Assembly (NCBI GenBank): GCA_031419715.1
Contig: JANOLJ010000353.1
Span: 1-36,683, forward strand
From: JAEMQF01 sp031419715
GTDB taxonomy: Bacteria > Pseudomonadota > Gammaproteobacteria > Burkholderiales > Burkholderiaceae_C
DNA length: 36,683 nucleotides
Direction of reading: 5' to 3'
Every line of letters begins with the position of its first letter. Position 1 is the first letter of the stretch. A model generated the notes under the pieces. The model saw only the letters and a list, made by a program, of their open reading frames with translations, did not search any database and was not told where the DNA came from. Positions 1 through 7,913 of the stretch are shown piece after piece. The translations under genes were made by a program, and so were the position numbers.

Positions 1-879
1 CGCCAAGCCCGGGAACAAGGCCCAGTGCATGGCGATGTCCATGTAGTCACGCCCGTCGTAGAGGATGCGGCCCCAGGTCGGGATGTCGGGCGGGAAGCCC
101 AGGCCAAGAAAGCTCAGCGTGCTCTCGGCAATGATGGCCGCGGCCACATCGATGGTGGCGGCCACGATGACCGGCCCCAGCGCGTTGGGCAGGATGTGCC
201 GCACGACCTGGCGCGAGGTGGTGGCGCCGAGCGCGCGCGCGGCTTCGACGAACTCTTTTTCGCGCAAAGAGAAGAACTGCGCACGCACCAGCCGCGCCAC
301 CGGCATCCAGCGAAAGCCGCCGATGACGACGACGATGAGGATGAAGATGCCCATCTCCAGGCCGAACATCTTCTTCAGCGCGTCGCGGAACAGGAAAATC
401 AGCAACAGCAGCAGCGGCAATTGCGGCAGGCTCAGGAACAGGTCGGTGATCCACATCAGCACTGCGTCGACCCAGCCGCGCGAAATGCCGGCGATCGCGC
501 CGATCAACACGCCCACGGTGATCGCCATCAGCATCGCCGCCAGCCCCACCGCGAGCGAGATGCGCCCGCCGTAGAGCATGCGCGCGAGGATGTCGCGCCC
601 CAGGTCGTCGGTGCCTAGCGGGTGCTTCGCCCCGGGGCCGGCCAGGCGCGCCGGGAAGTCGATCTCGTTGACGCCGACCTTGTAGAACAGCGGCCCGAGC
701 AGCACGGCGAGCACCATCAGGCCCAGCAGCCACAGGCTCCAGTAGGCGAGGCGGTGCCGCTTGAAGCGCCGCCAGGCCTCGGCCCAGGGCGAGACGCTGG
801 CCAGCAGCTTGCCCGGCCCGGTGGCCGCGGGGCCACCGCCCGACTCACCGGTAGCTGATGCGGGGGTCGAGCCAGCCAT
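1..879 (-). CDS. ABC transporter permease, DppC/OppC type (C-terminus beyond left edge)
   Basis: This is the second inner-membrane permease of a peptide/nickel/opine-type ABC importer; 293 codons are visible and the 3' end lies outside the window. The start is the ATG at 879, which overlaps the end of the upstream permease gene by 35 bases. The protein opens with a Gly/Pro-rich cytoplasmic tail (about residues 1-35), then a first membrane segment (YWSLWLLGLMVLAVLLGPLF). A periplasmic stretch contains HPLGTDDLGRDILARMLYGG, a signature of DppC-type proteins. Several further hydrophobic segments follow. The EAA loop that contacts the ATPase is recognisable as EAARALGATTSRQVVRHILP. The frame is open to position 1. 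No ATPase gene is in view; it would be expected just to the left. The substrate cannot be read from the permease. Family assignment is firm. Confidence 0.93.
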   Translation of the reverse strand, partial: MAGSTPASATGESGGGPAATGPGKLLASVSPWAEAWRRFKRHRLAYWSLWLLGLMVLAVLLGPLFYKVGVNEIDFPARLAGPGAKHPLGTDDLGRDILARMLYGGRISLAVGLAAMLMAITVGVLIGAIAGISRGWVDAVLMWITDLFLSLPQLPLLLLLIFLFRDALKKMFGLEMGIFILIVVVIGGFRWMPVARLVRAQFFSLREKEFVEAARALGATTSRQVVRHILPNALGPVIVAATIDVAAAIIAESTLSFLGLGFPPDIPTWGRILYDGRDYMDIAMHWALFPGLA

Positions 880-1804
880 AGAGGATGTCGGCAATGAGGT
901 TGAACAGAATCACGAGTGCGCTGAGGACGAAGGTCACCGCCATCACGACGGGCGTGTCGTTGCGCAGGATCGCGTCGATGAGCAGCGAGCCGATGCCCGG
1001 GATGCGGAAGATCTGCTCGGTGACGATGGCCCCGCCAAACACCGCCGGCAATTGCAGCGCCACCAGCGTCACCACCGGAATCAGCGCATTGCGCACCACG
1101 TGTTTCATGATGACGGCATTTTCGCCCAGGCCCTTGCTGCGCGCCGTGGTCACGTAGTCGAGGCGGATCACGTCGAGCACCGACGAGCGCACATAGCGCA
1201 TCATGCTCGCGCCCTGGAATAAACCGAGCACGGTGATCGGCATGATCGACTGCTTAAAGTGCTCCCACCACCAGGCCCAACCGGTGGCCGAAATGTCGGC
1301 GCGAAACACAAACGGCAGCCAGCCCAGGTAGATGGAGAAGAACAAGATGAACACGACGCCGGTGAAGAAGGTCGGCAGCGAAAAGCCCACGAAAGCGATC
1401 GTGCTGGCGATGCGGTCGAACCAGGAATAGGGCTTCACGGCGGCGAGCACGCCCACGGGCAGCGCCACGGCGAGCGCGAGGAGCTGCGACATGCCGATCA
1501 CGGCAATCGTCACCGGCAGGCGCTGCAGGATGAGTTCGTCCACGTCGATGCGGCTGACGAACGAGAAACCCCAGTTGCCCTGCAGCATGCTGGCCAGCCA
1601 GTGGAAGTAGCGCTGCCAGATGGGATCGTCCAGGCCGAATTTTTCGCGCAGCGCCATGCGCACTTCGGCGGGCACGTTCGGGTTGTTTGCGAGTTCCTCG
1701 AACGGGTCTCCCGGCGCCAGCGCGAGCACGGTGAACAGAATCATGCTGATGCCGAGCAAGCTCGGCAGCGCGATCATCAACCGGCGCAGGATGTAGTTCG
1801 TCAA
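845..1804 (-). CDS. ABC transporter permease, DppB/OppB type
   Basis: A 319-residue inner-membrane permease forming the channel of a dipeptide/oligopeptide-type importer with the DppC-like partner encoded next. The N-terminus (YILRRLMIALPSLLGISMIL) is the first membrane helix, followed by the family-typical APGDPFEEL loop. The C-terminal half has the EAA-type loop around TTARSKGLGENAVIMKHVVR and ends in the usual ADILYGWLDPRISYR. Length is normal for the family. The start is a TTG at 1804; no ATG fits upstream, and a good GGAG lies only far upstream next to the binding-protein stop, so the exact start is less certain than the rest. It lies 38 bases after the binding-protein gene and overlaps the next permease by 35 bases, so the three genes form one operon. 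Confidence 0.95.
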   Translation of the reverse strand: MTNYILRRLMIALPSLLGISMILFTVLALAPGDPFEELANNPNVPAEVRMALREKFGLDDPIWQRYFHWLASMLQGNWGFSFVSRIDVDELILQRLPVTIAVIGMSQLLALAVALPVGVLAAVKPYSWFDRIASTIAFVGFSLPTFFTGVVFILFFSIYLGWLPFVFRADISATGWAWWWEHFKQSIMPITVLGLFQGASMMRYVRSSVLDVIRLDYVTTARSKGLGENAVIMKHVVRNALIPVVTLVALQLPAVFGGAIVTEQIFRIPGIGSLLIDAILRNDTPVVMAVTFVLSALVILFNLIADILYGWLDPRISYR

Positions 1805-1842
1805 GGCGGCGGCGCGCGTGGCGGGTGCGGCCTGTCAGCTCC

Positions 1843-3633
1843 TCAAGCGTCGCGCGTCCAGTAGCCCAGCATCCAGGTGTCGTTGTCCCAGGCCGACGGC
1901 ACCGGGTTGAGCTTGTTCACAATGCCGCGCGGCCGCGGCCTGCCGAAGATGGGAATGACGTAGCCGTCGCTCACCACCAGGTCGTTCATCTTGATGAAGA
2001 GCGCTGCGCGCTTCACCGGGTCGAACTCGTTTTGCACCGCGTTGAACGCCGCGTCGTACTCAGCGTTGCTCCAGCGCACGAGGTTGCGGCTCGACCACTT
2101 GTTCACCTTCTGCGCGATCTGGTCGGTGGTGAACTGCTCCATGAAGATCTGCGGGTCGGGCTGCGTCATCGTGGTCGTGAACATCTGAATGTCGGACCAG
2201 AACTTCTGATACGTGTCCGGGTTCGCCGCGTCGCTGCCGAAGAACACGGCGGCCGTGACGCTCTTCAGTTCAAGGTCGATGCCGGCCTTGGTGCAAGCGT
2301 CCTTGACGATCGCCTGAGTCTTCTGCCGCGGCTGGCTCACCGAGGTCTGGAACACGAACTTCAGCTTCACATTGCCTTTGGCGCGGATGCCGTCGGCGCC
2401 CTTCTTCCAGCCCGCCGCCTCGAGGATCTGATTTGCCTTGTCGACGTTGAACTCGTATTTCATGTTCGGGCTGCGCACCCGGGGTGGGTTGTTCAGGAAG
2501 TTCGCCGTGGAAACGCCGCCGCGGCCGTAGATGAAGTCGACGACGCCCTTGCGATCGACCAGCAGCCCCATGGCCTGGCGCACCGCCTTGTCGCTGAAGG
2601 CTGGGTGCTTGCTCTTCGCGCTGGCGCGCTCGCCGTCGACCTCGTTCCAGGGGTCGGTGACGTTGAGCGAGATGAATTCGATGTCGCTGCCTTCCAGGAA
2701 CACGAGCTTGCCTTTGCCGCTGGCTTCCAGGCGCTTGAGGATCTCGTCTTCCACCGCCAGATTCCAGGCGTAGTCGAACTCGGCCGTTTGCAGCACCGAG
2801 CGCGCCGCGCCCAGCGCGTCGCCGCCGCCCTTGAGTTCGAGCGCGTCGAAGAAAGGCTGGTTCGGCACGTGGTAGTTCATATTCGCCTCGCAGCGCAGCA
2901 TGTCACCGGGCTTGAAGTCCACGAACTTGTACGGGCCCGTGCCCACCGGCTTGACGTTGGCCGGGTTCTCGCGCGACTTGGCGCCGATGAAGGGCTCAAA
3001 GATGTGCTTGGGCAGGATCGGGCCCTGGCTGCCCACCATGGCTTCGGCCCAGAACGGCGTGGGTTTGGGATAGATCAGGCGCACCGTGTGCGAGTCGATC
3101 TTCTCGGTCTTGAGGTCTTTGTAGGTCGCCACCGTCACGGTGGAGGTTGCCGGGTCGCCCGAATACTGCGCGGTGAAGATCACGTCGTCGGCGGTGAATG
3201 GCGTGCCGTCATGCCAAGTCACGCCGCGCTTGAGTTTCCAGGTCACCGACCTTCCGTCGGCGGAAACGCCGCCGTTCTGGCGCGTGGGAATCTCGGTCGC
3301 GAGCATCGGGATCAGGTTGCCCTCGGTATCCCAACCGGCCAGCGGCTCGTAGAAGATGCGCGTCGCGTCCTGCTCTTTCGTGCCGCCAGCGAAGTGCGGA
3401 TTCAGGTGCACCGCGCCTTGCCACCAGATGAGCTTGAGCGTTCCGCCGCCGCCGCGCTTCGTGCCCTTGTAGGGTATCGGCGCTGGCGTTTGCGCCAGGC
3501 CTTCGTGCATCAGCAACATCGACGCCATCGGCGCCGTCAGGCCCAGGCCCACCATCTTTTGGATGAAGCCGCGGCGCGGCAGCTTGCCTTCACGGACTTC
3601 TTCGATCAATACACGCAGATCTTGCTCTCGCAT
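1843..3633 (-). CDS. ABC transporter substrate-binding protein, family 5 (peptide/opine type)
   Basis: A periplasmic solute-binding protein of the SBP_bac_5 family (DppA/OppA-like), 596 residues from the ATG at 3633. That start has a GGGGG ribosome site a few bases upstream and begins MREQDLRVL. An in-frame ATG at 3711 would add an unlikely leader. The N-terminus carries a twin-arginine-like signal (PRRGFIQK, Arg20-Arg21, then a hydrophobic stretch to about residue 47), so export may be by Tat rather than Sec. Family hallmarks are visible: YEPLAGWDTEGNLIPMLA, WKLKRGVTWHDGTPFTADDV and VKPVGTGPYKF. It is the first gene of the importer operon. The ligand is not readable; peptides, opines or glutathione-like compounds are all possible. 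Confidence 0.93.
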   Translation of the reverse strand: MREQDLRVLIEEVREGKLPRRGFIQKMVGLGLTAPMASMLLMHEGLAQTPAPIPYKGTKRGGGGTLKLIWWQGAVHLNPHFAGGTKEQDATRIFYEPLAGWDTEGNLIPMLATEIPTRQNGGVSADGRSVTWKLKRGVTWHDGTPFTADDVIFTAQYSGDPATSTVTVATYKDLKTEKIDSHTVRLIYPKPTPFWAEAMVGSQGPILPKHIFEPFIGAKSRENPANVKPVGTGPYKFVDFKPGDMLRCEANMNYHVPNQPFFDALELKGGGDALGAARSVLQTAEFDYAWNLAVEDEILKRLEASGKGKLVFLEGSDIEFISLNVTDPWNEVDGERASAKSKHPAFSDKAVRQAMGLLVDRKGVVDFIYGRGGVSTANFLNNPPRVRSPNMKYEFNVDKANQILEAAGWKKGADGIRAKGNVKLKFVFQTSVSQPRQKTQAIVKDACTKAGIDLELKSVTAAVFFGSDAANPDTYQKFWSDIQMFTTTMTQPDPQIFMEQFTTDQIAQKVNKWSSRNLVRWSNAEYDAAFNAVQNEFDPVKRAALFIKMNDLVVSDGYVIPIFGRPRPRGIVNKLNPVPSAWDNDTWMLGYWTRDA

Positions 3634-3764
3634 GGCGATACCCCCATCAAACTGGTTCAAAACACGACGGCATGCTAGTCCCTCGCCCGATGCACAGGCA
3701 TCGGGGTCCACCCCAGTGCCGGGCTGGCGGATACTTCAAGCAGGAGAAGTAAGCCAATCTGCCA

Positions 3765-4727
3765 ATGCCGATGGAGTTGACACCCCCCGACATCACCGCC
3801 TGGCGCCAAGGCAACCGCGGCGTCGAGTTCGTGCATGTACTCGATTCTGGCCGCCCGGGACCGAATGTGATGGTGCAGGCCCTGACCCATGGCAACGAGC
3901 TGTGCGGCGCGCTGGCGCTGGTGCACCTTTTCGAACAAGGCGTGGTGCCGGTGCGCGGCGCGCTCACGCTGGTCTTCGCCAACGTCGACGCCTATGCGCG
4001 CTTCGACCCGGCGGATCCGAACCGCTCGCGCTTTTCCGATGAAGACCTGAACCGCGTCTGGTCCGACGAGGTGCTGTTCGGCGCGCGCGATTCGAGCGAA
4101 CTGCGGCGCGCTCGGGCGTTGCGGCCGTTCGTTGACGCCGCCGATCTGTTGCTCGACATCCATTCGATGAGCGAACCCTGCCGCCCGCTGATGGTGTGCG
4201 GGCGTGTCGACAAAAACGCGCGCTATGCCGCTGAGCTGGGCGTGCCCGCCGATCTGCTGATCGACACCGGCCAGGCCGCGGGGCTGCGCATGATCGAGCG
4301 CGGCGGGTTCGGCGACCCGGCCAGCCCGAAGCGCGCGCTGTTGATCGAATGCGGGCAACACTGGGAGGCGGCGGCGCAAGACGTCGCCATCGACACGCTG
4401 ATGCGCTTTCTGGCGCACACCGGCGTAGTCGAGCGCGCCTGGGCGCTCGCCCGCACGCGGTGCACGCCGCCGCCGAAGCAACAGGTGGTGCGCGTCACGG
4501 AAGGCGTGGTGGCGCGCTCGATGGCCTTCAAGTTCCTCGTGCCGCTGGTGGGGCTGGGCATTGTGCAGCGCGCCGGCACGCCAATCGCCCGCGATGGTGA
4601 GCACCTCTGGCGCGCGCCCTACGACAACACCGTGCTCGTGATGCCGGGCCTGGCCCATCTCGCGCCGGGCTGCACCGTGGCGCGCCTGGGCCGCTTTGAG
4701 CCGATTGAGAGTCTCGGGCCTGCCTGA
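3765..4727 (+). CDS. Succinylglutamate desuccinylase/aspartoacylase family zinc deacylase
   Basis: A 320-residue zinc-dependent amidase of the AstE/ASPA branch of the M14 fold, which removes an acyl group from an N-acyl amino acid or similar amide. The zinc triad is visible: His42 and Glu45 in THGNELCG, and His133 in LLLDIHSMSEP. DLNRVW (residues 94-99) is the conserved Arg-containing substrate loop. IECGQHW later in the chain is typical of the family. An in-frame ATG two codons downstream is an alternative start. The gene diverges from the peptide-type ABC importer with about 130 bases between starts, which suggests that it processes an imported acylated compound. That link is inference; there are no other arginine-succinyl pathway genes here, so I do not call it astE. 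Confidence 0.9.
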   Translation: MPMELTPPDITAWRQGNRGVEFVHVLDSGRPGPNVMVQALTHGNELCGALALVHLFEQGVVPVRGALTLVFANVDAYARFDPADPNRSRFSDEDLNRVWSDEVLFGARDSSELRRARALRPFVDAADLLLDIHSMSEPCRPLMVCGRVDKNARYAAELGVPADLLIDTGQAAGLRMIERGGFGDPASPKRALLIECGQHWEAAAQDVAIDTLMRFLAHTGVVERAWALARTRCTPPPKQQVVRVTEGVVARSMAFKFLVPLVGLGIVQRAGTPIARDGEHLWRAPYDNTVLVMPGLAHLAPGCTVARLGRFEPIESLGPA

Positions 4728-4744
4728 TTAGTTGAGGCGACTGT

Positions 4745-4759
4745 GCGCTGGCGCAGCGC
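4745..4759. terminator. Short hairpin between convergent genes
   Basis: GCGCTG and CAGCGC form a 6-bp GC-rich stem around a 3-base loop in the 72-base gap between the convergent deacylase and acyltransferase genes. There is no T-run on either strand, so a terminator role is only suggested by its position. Confidence 0.25.
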
Positions 4760-4799
4760 CCTACGCGCGTCTCGTCTCGGCGCGCGCCACGCGGCGCGG

Positions 4800-6266
4800 C
4801 TATGCCGCGTCTCCCCAAGGCAGCATCAAGGTCACGAACATCAGATTCTCGAACTCGGGCTCGAAGCGGTCGATCACTGCCTGCGGGTCCGGGCACAACT
4901 TCTGGTCGGTGATCAGGCCGAACTGAACCCCGCCGCCGTACGACAGCACGCTCACGCCCACGCCGATGTCGCCCGACGCCGGCACCCAGAACATCGTCTG
5001 GCGCAACGTGGCGCCGCAGAACTGCAACGGCACAGCCGGGCCCGGCACGTTCGTCATCACCGCGGTGGCCTTCTTCGCGAATAGGCCAAGGATCGCGTCT
5101 TGCACGGGCTTGATCGTCAGCCCGGAGACCGCGAGCACGGCAAACGCGAGCAGGGGCTGGAAGCTGCCTTTGAGTTGATTCATGCGCGTGCGCACCGCGT
5201 AGACGCGTTCAATCGGATTCGCAATGCCGATCGGCAGCACGAGCGGCGCCAGGCCGAAACGATTTCCAAGTTGCCAGGCCTGGTCGAGCGGGCGCAGGTT
5301 CACCGGCACCATGGCGCGGATCTCCTGACCTTCGGTGTCGTCGCCCTTGTCGCGCAGGTAGTGGCCAATGGCGCCCGCGACGCAGGCGAGCAGCACATCG
5401 TTCACGGAACAGCCGAGCGCCTTGCCGATGGCTTTGACCGCGGGCAGGGGAATCGGCTCGCCCCAGGCGACGATTTTCTTGCCGGCCGGCTTGCCCTTGA
5501 GCCGGGTCGGCGAATCGTCGGGCATCATCGCCAGGGCCGCGACATCGCCCAGCGCCTGCATTCCGGTGCGCATCAGGTCGAGTGAACCGCGCTCGGGGTG
5601 CGACAGCGCCGAGAGCGACTTGGCTACGCCCTGGCCCGTCATGCCGATGGCCTTGACGGTCATGTCGGTGAGGGGTCCGAGCACGGCATCGGAGAGCCAA
5701 GCGCCAGCGTCATCGCCGTCGCCGTCGCCGTCGCCATCGCCATCGCCATCGATCTTGGCGCCCCGCTTGCCGCGAGGCAGCCGGCGCGGCGGATCTTTGC
5801 CGCCATCGGTGATCGACATCATCACCGATACCAGCGAGATGCCGTCGCCGATGCAGTGGTGAATGCGCGCCACCATGGCGCTGCCGCCTTCGTACTTTTC
5901 GATCAGGTGGAACTGCCACAGCGGGTGCGCCGGGTCAAGCGCCGTGTTCGCCAGATCACCGGCGCGCCGTTGCAGCGCCTTGCGTTCGCTTTCACCGCGT
6001 TTGCGCGTCAGTGGCTCGCGCAGCACGTGGCGGCCGATGTCGAAGTCAGTGTCTTCGACCCAGCTCGGCCCAAAAGTGTCTTGCACCACCTTCTGGCGAA
6101 AGCGGTCGTACTTCAGCAACTTGTCGGCCACGCGTTCGCACAGCATGTCGTAAGGCACGGCCGGTTCGAGCAACCAGATGCCGACGATCATCATCAAGTT
6201 GACATCGTTGTCCATGCGCAACCACGCGGTATCGACGCGCGACATGCGTTCAGCTGAAAGGGGCAT
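4800..6266 (-). CDS. Wax ester synthase/diacylglycerol O-acyltransferase (WS/DGAT family)
   Basis: A 488-residue bifunctional acyltransferase-type protein, which in its family uses acyl-CoA to esterify long-chain alcohols or diacylglycerol into storage lipid at the membrane surface. The catalytic HHxxxDG motif is intact (His136, His137, Asp141, Gly142 in HHCIGDG). The N-terminus (MSRVDTAWLRMD) and the C-terminal DUF1298-type half (GNRFGLAPLVLP, MTNVPGPAVPLQF) match the family, and the length is normal. The start at 6266 has AGGAG about seven bases upstream. Between the two halves, at about residues 172-185, lies a run of alternating Gly-Asp coded by a hexanucleotide repeat. A divergent acyl-CoA-binding protein gene begins 119 bases away. 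Lipid class and activity cannot be told from sequence. Confidence 0.94.
   Translation of the reverse strand: MPLSAERMSRVDTAWLRMDNDVNLMMIVGIWLLEPAVPYDMLCERVADKLLKYDRFRQKVVQDTFGPSWVEDTDFDIGRHVLREPLTRKRGESERKALQRRAGDLANTALDPAHPLWQFHLIEKYEGGSAMVARIHHCIGDGISLVSVMMSITDGGKDPPRRLPRGKRGAKIDGDGDGDGDGDGDDAGAWLSDAVLGPLTDMTVKAIGMTGQGVAKSLSALSHPERGSLDLMRTGMQALGDVAALAMMPDDSPTRLKGKPAGKKIVAWGEPIPLPAVKAIGKALGCSVNDVLLACVAGAIGHYLRDKGDDTEGQEIRAMVPVNLRPLDQAWQLGNRFGLAPLVLPIGIANPIERVYAVRTRMNQLKGSFQPLLAFAVLAVSGLTIKPVQDAILGLFAKKATAVMTNVPGPAVPLQFCGATLRQTMFWVPASGDIGVGVSVLSYGGGVQFGLITDQKLCPDPQAVIDRFEPEFENLMFVTLMLPWGDAA
5712..5750. repeat. Hexanucleotide microsatellite inside the acyltransferase gene
   Basis: Tandem six-base units (GCCGTC repeated three times, then GCCATC repeated three times, as read on the plus strand) code for an alternating Gly-Asp run in the linker between the two halves of the acyltransferase. 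Unit gain or loss keeps the reading frame, so length variation between strains would be tolerated. Confidence 0.85.
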
Positions 6267-6385
6267 TCGGGTTCTCCTGGGGCGTGCGTGCGGGGACTCT
6301 TCGCAAGATGCTGGGTAACATCGACGCCGTCAATGCCCGCAAGTACCTACAGCCCAGCCTTGGGCACCACCCACGGAGAATGAAC

Positions 6386-6640
6386 ATGGCCGACATGAAA
6401 GCAAAGTTTGACAAAGCAGTGGCGGACTCCAAGAGCCTGCCCGACAAGCCCGACAACCAGACGCTGCTCAAGCTCTACGCCCTGTACAAGCAGGCATCGG
6501 GCGGCGACGTGGACGGCAAGCGCCCCGGCTTCACCGACATGGTGGGGCGCGCCAAATGGGATGCGTGGAACGAACTGAAGGGCACCGACAAGGCGGGCGC
6601 GATGCAGGACTACATAGACCTGATCGATTCGTTGAAGTAA
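6386..6640 (+). CDS. Acyl-CoA-binding protein (ACBP)
   Basis: A small cytosolic carrier of long-chain acyl-CoA esters, 84 residues, close to the standard ACBP length of 86 or so. The four-helix ACBP signature is clear: a first helix KFDKAVADSKSLP, then LLKLYALYKQASGGDV with the acyl-CoA-binding Tyr31 and Lys35, and RAKWDAWNELKG, which binds the adenine/phosphate part. I place the start at the ATG at 6386 because GGAGA lies six bases before it; the ATG at 6380 is too close to that site. The gene diverges from the WS/DGAT gene, so the two may share a control region (6267-6385) and act together, with ACBP supplying or buffering acyl-CoA. ACBP genes are patchy in bacteria, and no regulatory site is recognisable. 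Confidence 0.93.
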   Translation: MADMKAKFDKAVADSKSLPDKPDNQTLLKLYALYKQASGGDVDGKRPGFTDMVGRAKWDAWNELKGTDKAGAMQDYIDLIDSLK

Positions 6641-6704
6641 CGCAGCAACGCGCCGCGCCGCGACGAGGCCAAGCGGCTGGGCCGCGCGCAGAACATTTCT
6701 TCGT

Positions 6705-6720
6705 CCCGCGGCACCGCGGG
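6705..6720 (+). terminator. GC-rich hairpin after the ACBP gene
   Basis: CCCGCG and CGCGGG pair around a 4-base loop about 65 bases past the ACBP stop. The downstream bases are not a T-run, so intrinsic termination is doubtful. Confidence 0.25.
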
Positions 6721-6762
6721 GCTTCCATCCGCCGATTCTTCTGAAACAATCGGGAGATGGAC

Positions 6763-7896
6763 ATGTCAGACTCCCACAGCAGTTCGGTCGCAACACCGCA
6801 ACTGCATGGCGAGGCGGGCGCCGGTGGGACGGCGCAACAGTGGCTCGGCTTGGTCGGGGAGTTCGGCGCAGACGTCGCCGGCCCGTTGACGGCGGCGCTG
6901 GAACGCATCGATTCCCTCATCAGCAGCGGGCGCATCCGGCGCGCCGACCTGAAAGCATTGCGCGACGAGGTTCACCAGGCTCGCCAGGCGGGCATGCTGG
7001 GGCAGCAGTTGGCGATCGTCGCTTCGGGTGCGGTGCAGTCGTGCGCGGAACGGCTGGTGCTGGACGAAACCGTGCAAAGCGTGCTCAGCCCGCGCGCGAG
7101 CGATGCCGCGAACCGGGCGGTCAGCGTTGAAGTCGGGACACAGCAGGCTGAAGTCATGGCCGATCCGGCGCTGATGTTCTGCCTGCTCAACGCCTTGTTC
7201 GAATGGGCGCTGGGCAATTCCGCGGGGCGCTGTTGCTTCAAGACCGCGGCTGGCGCCGCTCCCGGCAGCCTGCAGATTGAGTGTCGGTTCGAGCCGCGCG
7301 CCAGCGAAGCGCTGACCATCGATCTGGAAGAAGCATTCCACCCGCCGCGCCTGAACGCACTGGCCTGGCGCATCCTGGAGCAGACTGCATTGGCCATGGG
7401 CGCGGGCCTGACCGTTCAGGACGATGCATCCTGGGTGGTTCTGAGCCTGCAATTCGCGCGTGCCGCGCCGGACTCCGTGCCCGGCACCGCCGCACCCGCA
7501 TCCGCAGCCGTGCCCAAATCGCGCAGCCTCGCTGGCAGCCAGGTGCTGGTGGTGTCGTCGCGCCGCGAAGTGCGGGTGCAGGTTCGCGATGCCCTGCGCA
7601 ATATGGGCCTGATGATCGACTTCGTCAGTTCCATCAGCGAGGCTGCGGAGTTCTGTGAAGGCGGCGCGCCCGACGCCGTGATCATCGAGGCCATTCAGCG
7701 CGGCGAGCGCTTCACGAAGTTCCGCGAGGAACTTCGCGCCACCGCGCCGGGCGCGGCGTTTGTCGAAATCGTCGAGCAGGGACGCACGTTCGAGAAGTCG
7801 GGTTCCGCGGGGGTCGATCTCGGCCGCGTCGGCCGCGATGTCATCGACACCGCGCTTGCTGCGGCGCTGCTGCACGAGCTGTCACGGGCGCATTGA
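6763..7896 (+). CDS. Hypothetical protein: degenerate kinase-like region plus pseudo-receiver domain
   Basis: A 377-residue soluble protein that I do not recognise as a named family. The start is the ATG at 6763, six bases after GGGAG; the ATG at 6757 touches that site. Residues 40-90 look like a helical dimerisation segment (ALERIDSLISSGRIRRADL...). Residues 95-232 resemble a worn-down HATPase fold: LLNALFEWALGNSAG sits where an N-box would be, but the key Asn and the Gly-rich ATP-binding boxes are missing. After an Ala/Pro linker, residues 260-377 look like a receiver domain (VLVVSSRREVRVQVRDALRNMG) in which the acidic pair is Ser-Ser (265-266). The phospho-acceptor position is Glu309 (DAVIIEAI) instead of Asp. 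It probably binds or scaffolds rather than catalyses; that is inference. It stands alone, with no obvious partner nearby. Confidence 0.8.
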   Translation: MSDSHSSSVATPQLHGEAGAGGTAQQWLGLVGEFGADVAGPLTAALERIDSLISSGRIRRADLKALRDEVHQARQAGMLGQQLAIVASGAVQSCAERLVLDETVQSVLSPRASDAANRAVSVEVGTQQAEVMADPALMFCLLNALFEWALGNSAGRCCFKTAAGAAPGSLQIECRFEPRASEALTIDLEEAFHPPRLNALAWRILEQTALAMGAGLTVQDDASWVVLSLQFARAAPDSVPGTAAPASAAVPKSRSLAGSQVLVVSSRREVRVQVRDALRNMGLMIDFVSSISEAAEFCEGGAPDAVIIEAIQRGERFTKFREELRATAPGAAFVEIVEQGRTFEKSGSAGVDLGRVGRDVIDTALAAALLHELSRAH

Positions 7897-7913
7897 AGGC
7901 GCCGAGGGGCGTC

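Noticed and set aside
47..733. Long minus-strand open frame rich in Arg/Ala
   Set aside because: It is a frame shadow of the DppC-type permease, whose correct frame shows membrane segments and family motifs.
1825..3678. Plus-strand open frame of over 600 codons opposite the binding-protein gene
   Set aside because: It is antisense to a clear SBP_bac_5 gene, and its translation is Arg/His/Val-rich with no recognisable domain. High GC content produces such frames.
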